Below are positions 62,420-64,000 of a stretch of 64,000 nt of DNA, in pieces. Source of the stretch: CAYMZZ01 sp047600605 (GTDB lineage: Bacteria; Bacteroidota; Bacteroidia; Chitinophagales; Chitinophagaceae); the NCBI GenBank assembly GCA_047600605.1, contig JASGKK010000002.1:310001-374000 (forward strand), given 5' to 3'. A program made the translations under genes and the position numbers. Below the pieces are notes generated by a model. It was not told the origin of the DNA. It searched no databases and saw only the letters and a program-made list of their open reading frames with translations. Position 1 is the stretch's first letter. Every line of letters begins with the position of its first letter.

Positions 62420-63517
62420 TCACCATTTGCTTACCATATAATAGGCTTTCTTTCGCTTCAGGTCTTTATCAAACAAAAGCGGATAGTCTTTTCTTCCTGT
62501 CACGGGAAAATTGTCGAGCCAGCTATGCCGGTCTGAGATATTCCAGAAAGTAACAGAGTGAATAGAGGCCTGGTATTTCCTGAATTTCTCAAATATCATT
62601 TTATATAAGGCCAGTTGCTTTTGTTCTTTTTCAGGGGTAAAGGCCGTGTCTGCATCGGCGGGCTTTTTGTTACGGGCCTGGTGTTCTTTGGGATAAACCG
62701 ATACATCAAGCTCTGTAATATGCAATGCCAGCCCGGTTGCAGAAAAATCAGCCAGGGTCTTTTCCAGTTGTTCGGCCGTAGGCTCATTGATAGCCCAGTG
62801 AGCTTGCAGCCCAATACCATGAACCGGGATGCCCTTTTGTGTCAGCCGGCTGATTAGTTGAATGATCTTGCCGCGTTTTACAGAATCTATTTCGTTGTAA
62901 TCATTGTAAAAGAGCAGGGCGCTGGTATCTGCCGCATGTGCCCATTCAAAAGCCTTTTCAATAAATTCTTCTCCGATGATGCGATAAAATGGAGATGAAC
63001 GATAAAACTCTGCCCGTGAATCTGAAATGGCTTCATTTACCACATCCCAGGCGTATACCACATCTTTGTACCTCGTTACAACGGTCTGAATATGTTCCTT
63101 CATTCTTGCCAGTAATATTTCCCGGCTTACTGTATCGCCTTTTTCGTCGGTAAACAACCAGGCAGGTGTTTGCTGATGCCATACCAGGGCATGCCCCCGC
63201 ATTTTTAATCCATTTCTGCGGGCAAAGGCGGCAATCGAATCGGCTGGCGACCAGTTATAATAATTGGAGCGTGGATGAATGGGACCCATCTTCATGGCAT
63301 TTTCTGCAGTCAGGCTATTGAATTCTGTCAGCAGCAACGCGGCTTCATCGTTCTTTACTGACCAGGGAGTGACGGATACCCCTACGTCGAAATAATTCCG
63401 GTACCAGTCTTTTAATCCTTTTGTATCTGCCTGCGCATAAAGGGTGTAGTCTGCCAGTAAAGAAATAAACAGCAGGAGACTGATGGCGGAATATTTGCGG
63501 CATATGTTTTTCATCAA
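62420..63517 (-). CDS. GH10 endo-1,4-beta-xylanase
   Basis: This 365-residue secreted glycoside hydrolase hydrolyses the xylan backbone. A signal peptide of about 29 residues (SLLLFISLLADYTLYAQA) precedes the TIM barrel. Signature residues are the acid/base E162 in WDVVNEAI, the nucleophile E269 in LHITELDVSVYP, and GHALVWHQQTPAW. The start could also be the second Met, one codon later. It lies nine bases after the esterase gene, so the two are an operon with uxuA downstream. Confidence 0.95.
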   Translation of the reverse strand: MMKNICRKYSAISLLLFISLLADYTLYAQADTKGLKDWYRNYFDVGVSVTPWSVKNDEAALLLTEFNSLTAENAMKMGPIHPRSNYYNWSPADSIAAFARRNGLKMRGHALVWHQQTPAWLFTDEKGDTVSREILLARMKEHIQTVVTRYKDVVYAWDVVNEAISDSRAEFYRSSPFYRIIGEEFIEKAFEWAHAADTSALLFYNDYNEIDSVKRGKIIQLISRLTQKGIPVHGIGLQAHWAINEPTAEQLEKTLADFSATGLALHITELDVSVYPKEHQARNKKPADADTAFTPEKEQKQLALYKMIFEKFRKYQASIHSVTFWNISDRHSWLDNFPVTGRKDYPLLFDKDLKRKKAYYMVSKW

Positions 63518-63526
63518 TACAACGAT

Positions 63527-64000
63527 TTATGGCAACGCACCTTCAAAAGGCGAAGCGGGTAGCCCTTCTTTATTGTAAAAATTAACCCGGGCCGGATTAT
63601 TCGCCCAGGCATAACGTACCCGTACCGGCTCGTCCAATTCCGGACTCCAGATCTCTACCTGATCGCCAATAATCCGGGCCTGTGCGTAGAAATAAGTATT
63701 GTCGTTTCCGGCAATAGTGAAGTGTTTCAGGGGCTGTCCATCCCGGCTGACCAGGCCACTGCCAATGTGGTCAAACTGCAGAATGAGTTTATTGCCTTTG
63801 CGCTCCATTCTACGAAAGATGGGGCCGGACCAGGTGAGTTTTTTTTCGCCATATACCTGGTTGCGGGCAGCGAGGGCCAACCGGATTCCTACATCCTTTT
63901 TGTTCTCCGGGTGAATATCATTCCACTCACCGAGATCAATTGTGACGGCCATGGCCGTATGCGGTGTGCTGAGCAGGTTCAATTGCGCCTGGCGTAAAGC
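63527..64000 (-). CDS. Sialate O-acetylesterase-family protein, 3' part, cut by the window edge
   Basis: The frame is open from the window end down to 63527, giving the last 157 residues. MAVTIDLGEWNDIHPENKKDVG carries the Asp and His of the SGNH/GDSL-type triad region (D.IHP). YGEKKLTWSGP, GSGLVSRDGQPLKHFTIAGND and the end NFYNKEGLPASPFEGALP are typical of the family C-terminus. The start lies outside the window. Members of this family near xylanases often remove acetyl groups from xylan. The gene is the most upstream visible member of the xylan-use operon. Confidence 0.9.
   Translation of the reverse strand, partial: ALRQAQLNLLSTPHTAMAVTIDLGEWNDIHPENKKDVGIRLALAARNQVYGEKKLTWSGPIFRRMERKGNKLILQFDHIGSGLVSRDGQPLKHFTIAGNDNTYFYAQARIIGDQVEIWSPELDEPVRVRYAWANNPARVNFYNKEGLPASPFEGALP

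Noticed and set aside
1..64000. tRNA, rRNA, riboswitch or integrase genes
   Set aside because: None was recognised on reading both strands. The island has flanking repeats but no tRNA target and no recombinase gene in the window.

Overview
The window reads as a chromosomal segment of a Bacteroidota bacterium, most likely a Chitinophagaceae member (Chitinophaga/Niastella-like). The grounds are a 14-subunit nuo operon with a short NuoG, an ExbB-ExbD-ExbD-TonB-TonB cluster, a TonB-dependent outer-membrane receptor next to a LytTR two-component system, a glycan-degradation locus with a GH10 xylanase, and several matches to the Bacteroidota -7 promoter box TAnnTTTG. The genus is inference.

Layout. 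0-1.3 kb: 3' part of a TPR protein, closed by a strong terminator. 1.5-15.8 kb: respiratory complex I, nuoA to nuoN in order, with a small secreted NTF2-like gene between nuoE and nuoF and hairpin-forming purine/pyrimidine repeats in several gaps. 15.9-17.1 kb: a MacB/FtsX-type permease. 17.3-21.5 kb: the TonB energy-transduction operon. 22.0-23.3 kb: mnmE. 23.4-40.4 kb: an AT-richer genomic island. 40.8-43.8 kb: an Fnr-like regulator divergent from a ClC channel, then a DUF1801 protein. 44-50.3 kb: secreted proteins on the minus strand, including one with a triple repeat. 50.5-57.5 kb: two TPR histidine-kinase/response-regulator pairs (NarL type and LytTR type) separated by an old-yellow-enzyme gene and a small barrel protein. 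57.6-60 kb: a TonB-dependent receptor-like protein preceded by a tandem 21-bp repeat that looks like a LytTR operator. 60-64 kb: a secreted PKD-like protein and a (glucurono)xylan-use cluster on the minus strand (sialate O-acetylesterase-family protein, GH10 xylanase, mannonate dehydratase).

The most interesting part is the island. Six tightly packed plus-strand genes encode a PLD-SNF2 helicase fusion, a YhcG/DUF1016 PD-(D/E)XK protein, an Eco57I-type adenine methyltransferase, an SMC/RecF-like ATPase with a possible HEPN-like tail, a McrB-type AAA+ motor and McrC. The block is flanked by near-matching, same-orientation repeats built on GTTGCCC. Converging on it from the minus strand is a small two-TM protein overlapping a P-loop ATPase. 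The ATPase appears to be split from its C-terminal third by a one-base frame shift. I do not recognise this combination as a complete BREX, DISARM or classical type I system. It is best described as a composite anti-phage candidate plus a separate membrane-protein/ATPase candidate. No tRNA, rRNA, CRISPR array, integrase or transposase was recognised in the window.
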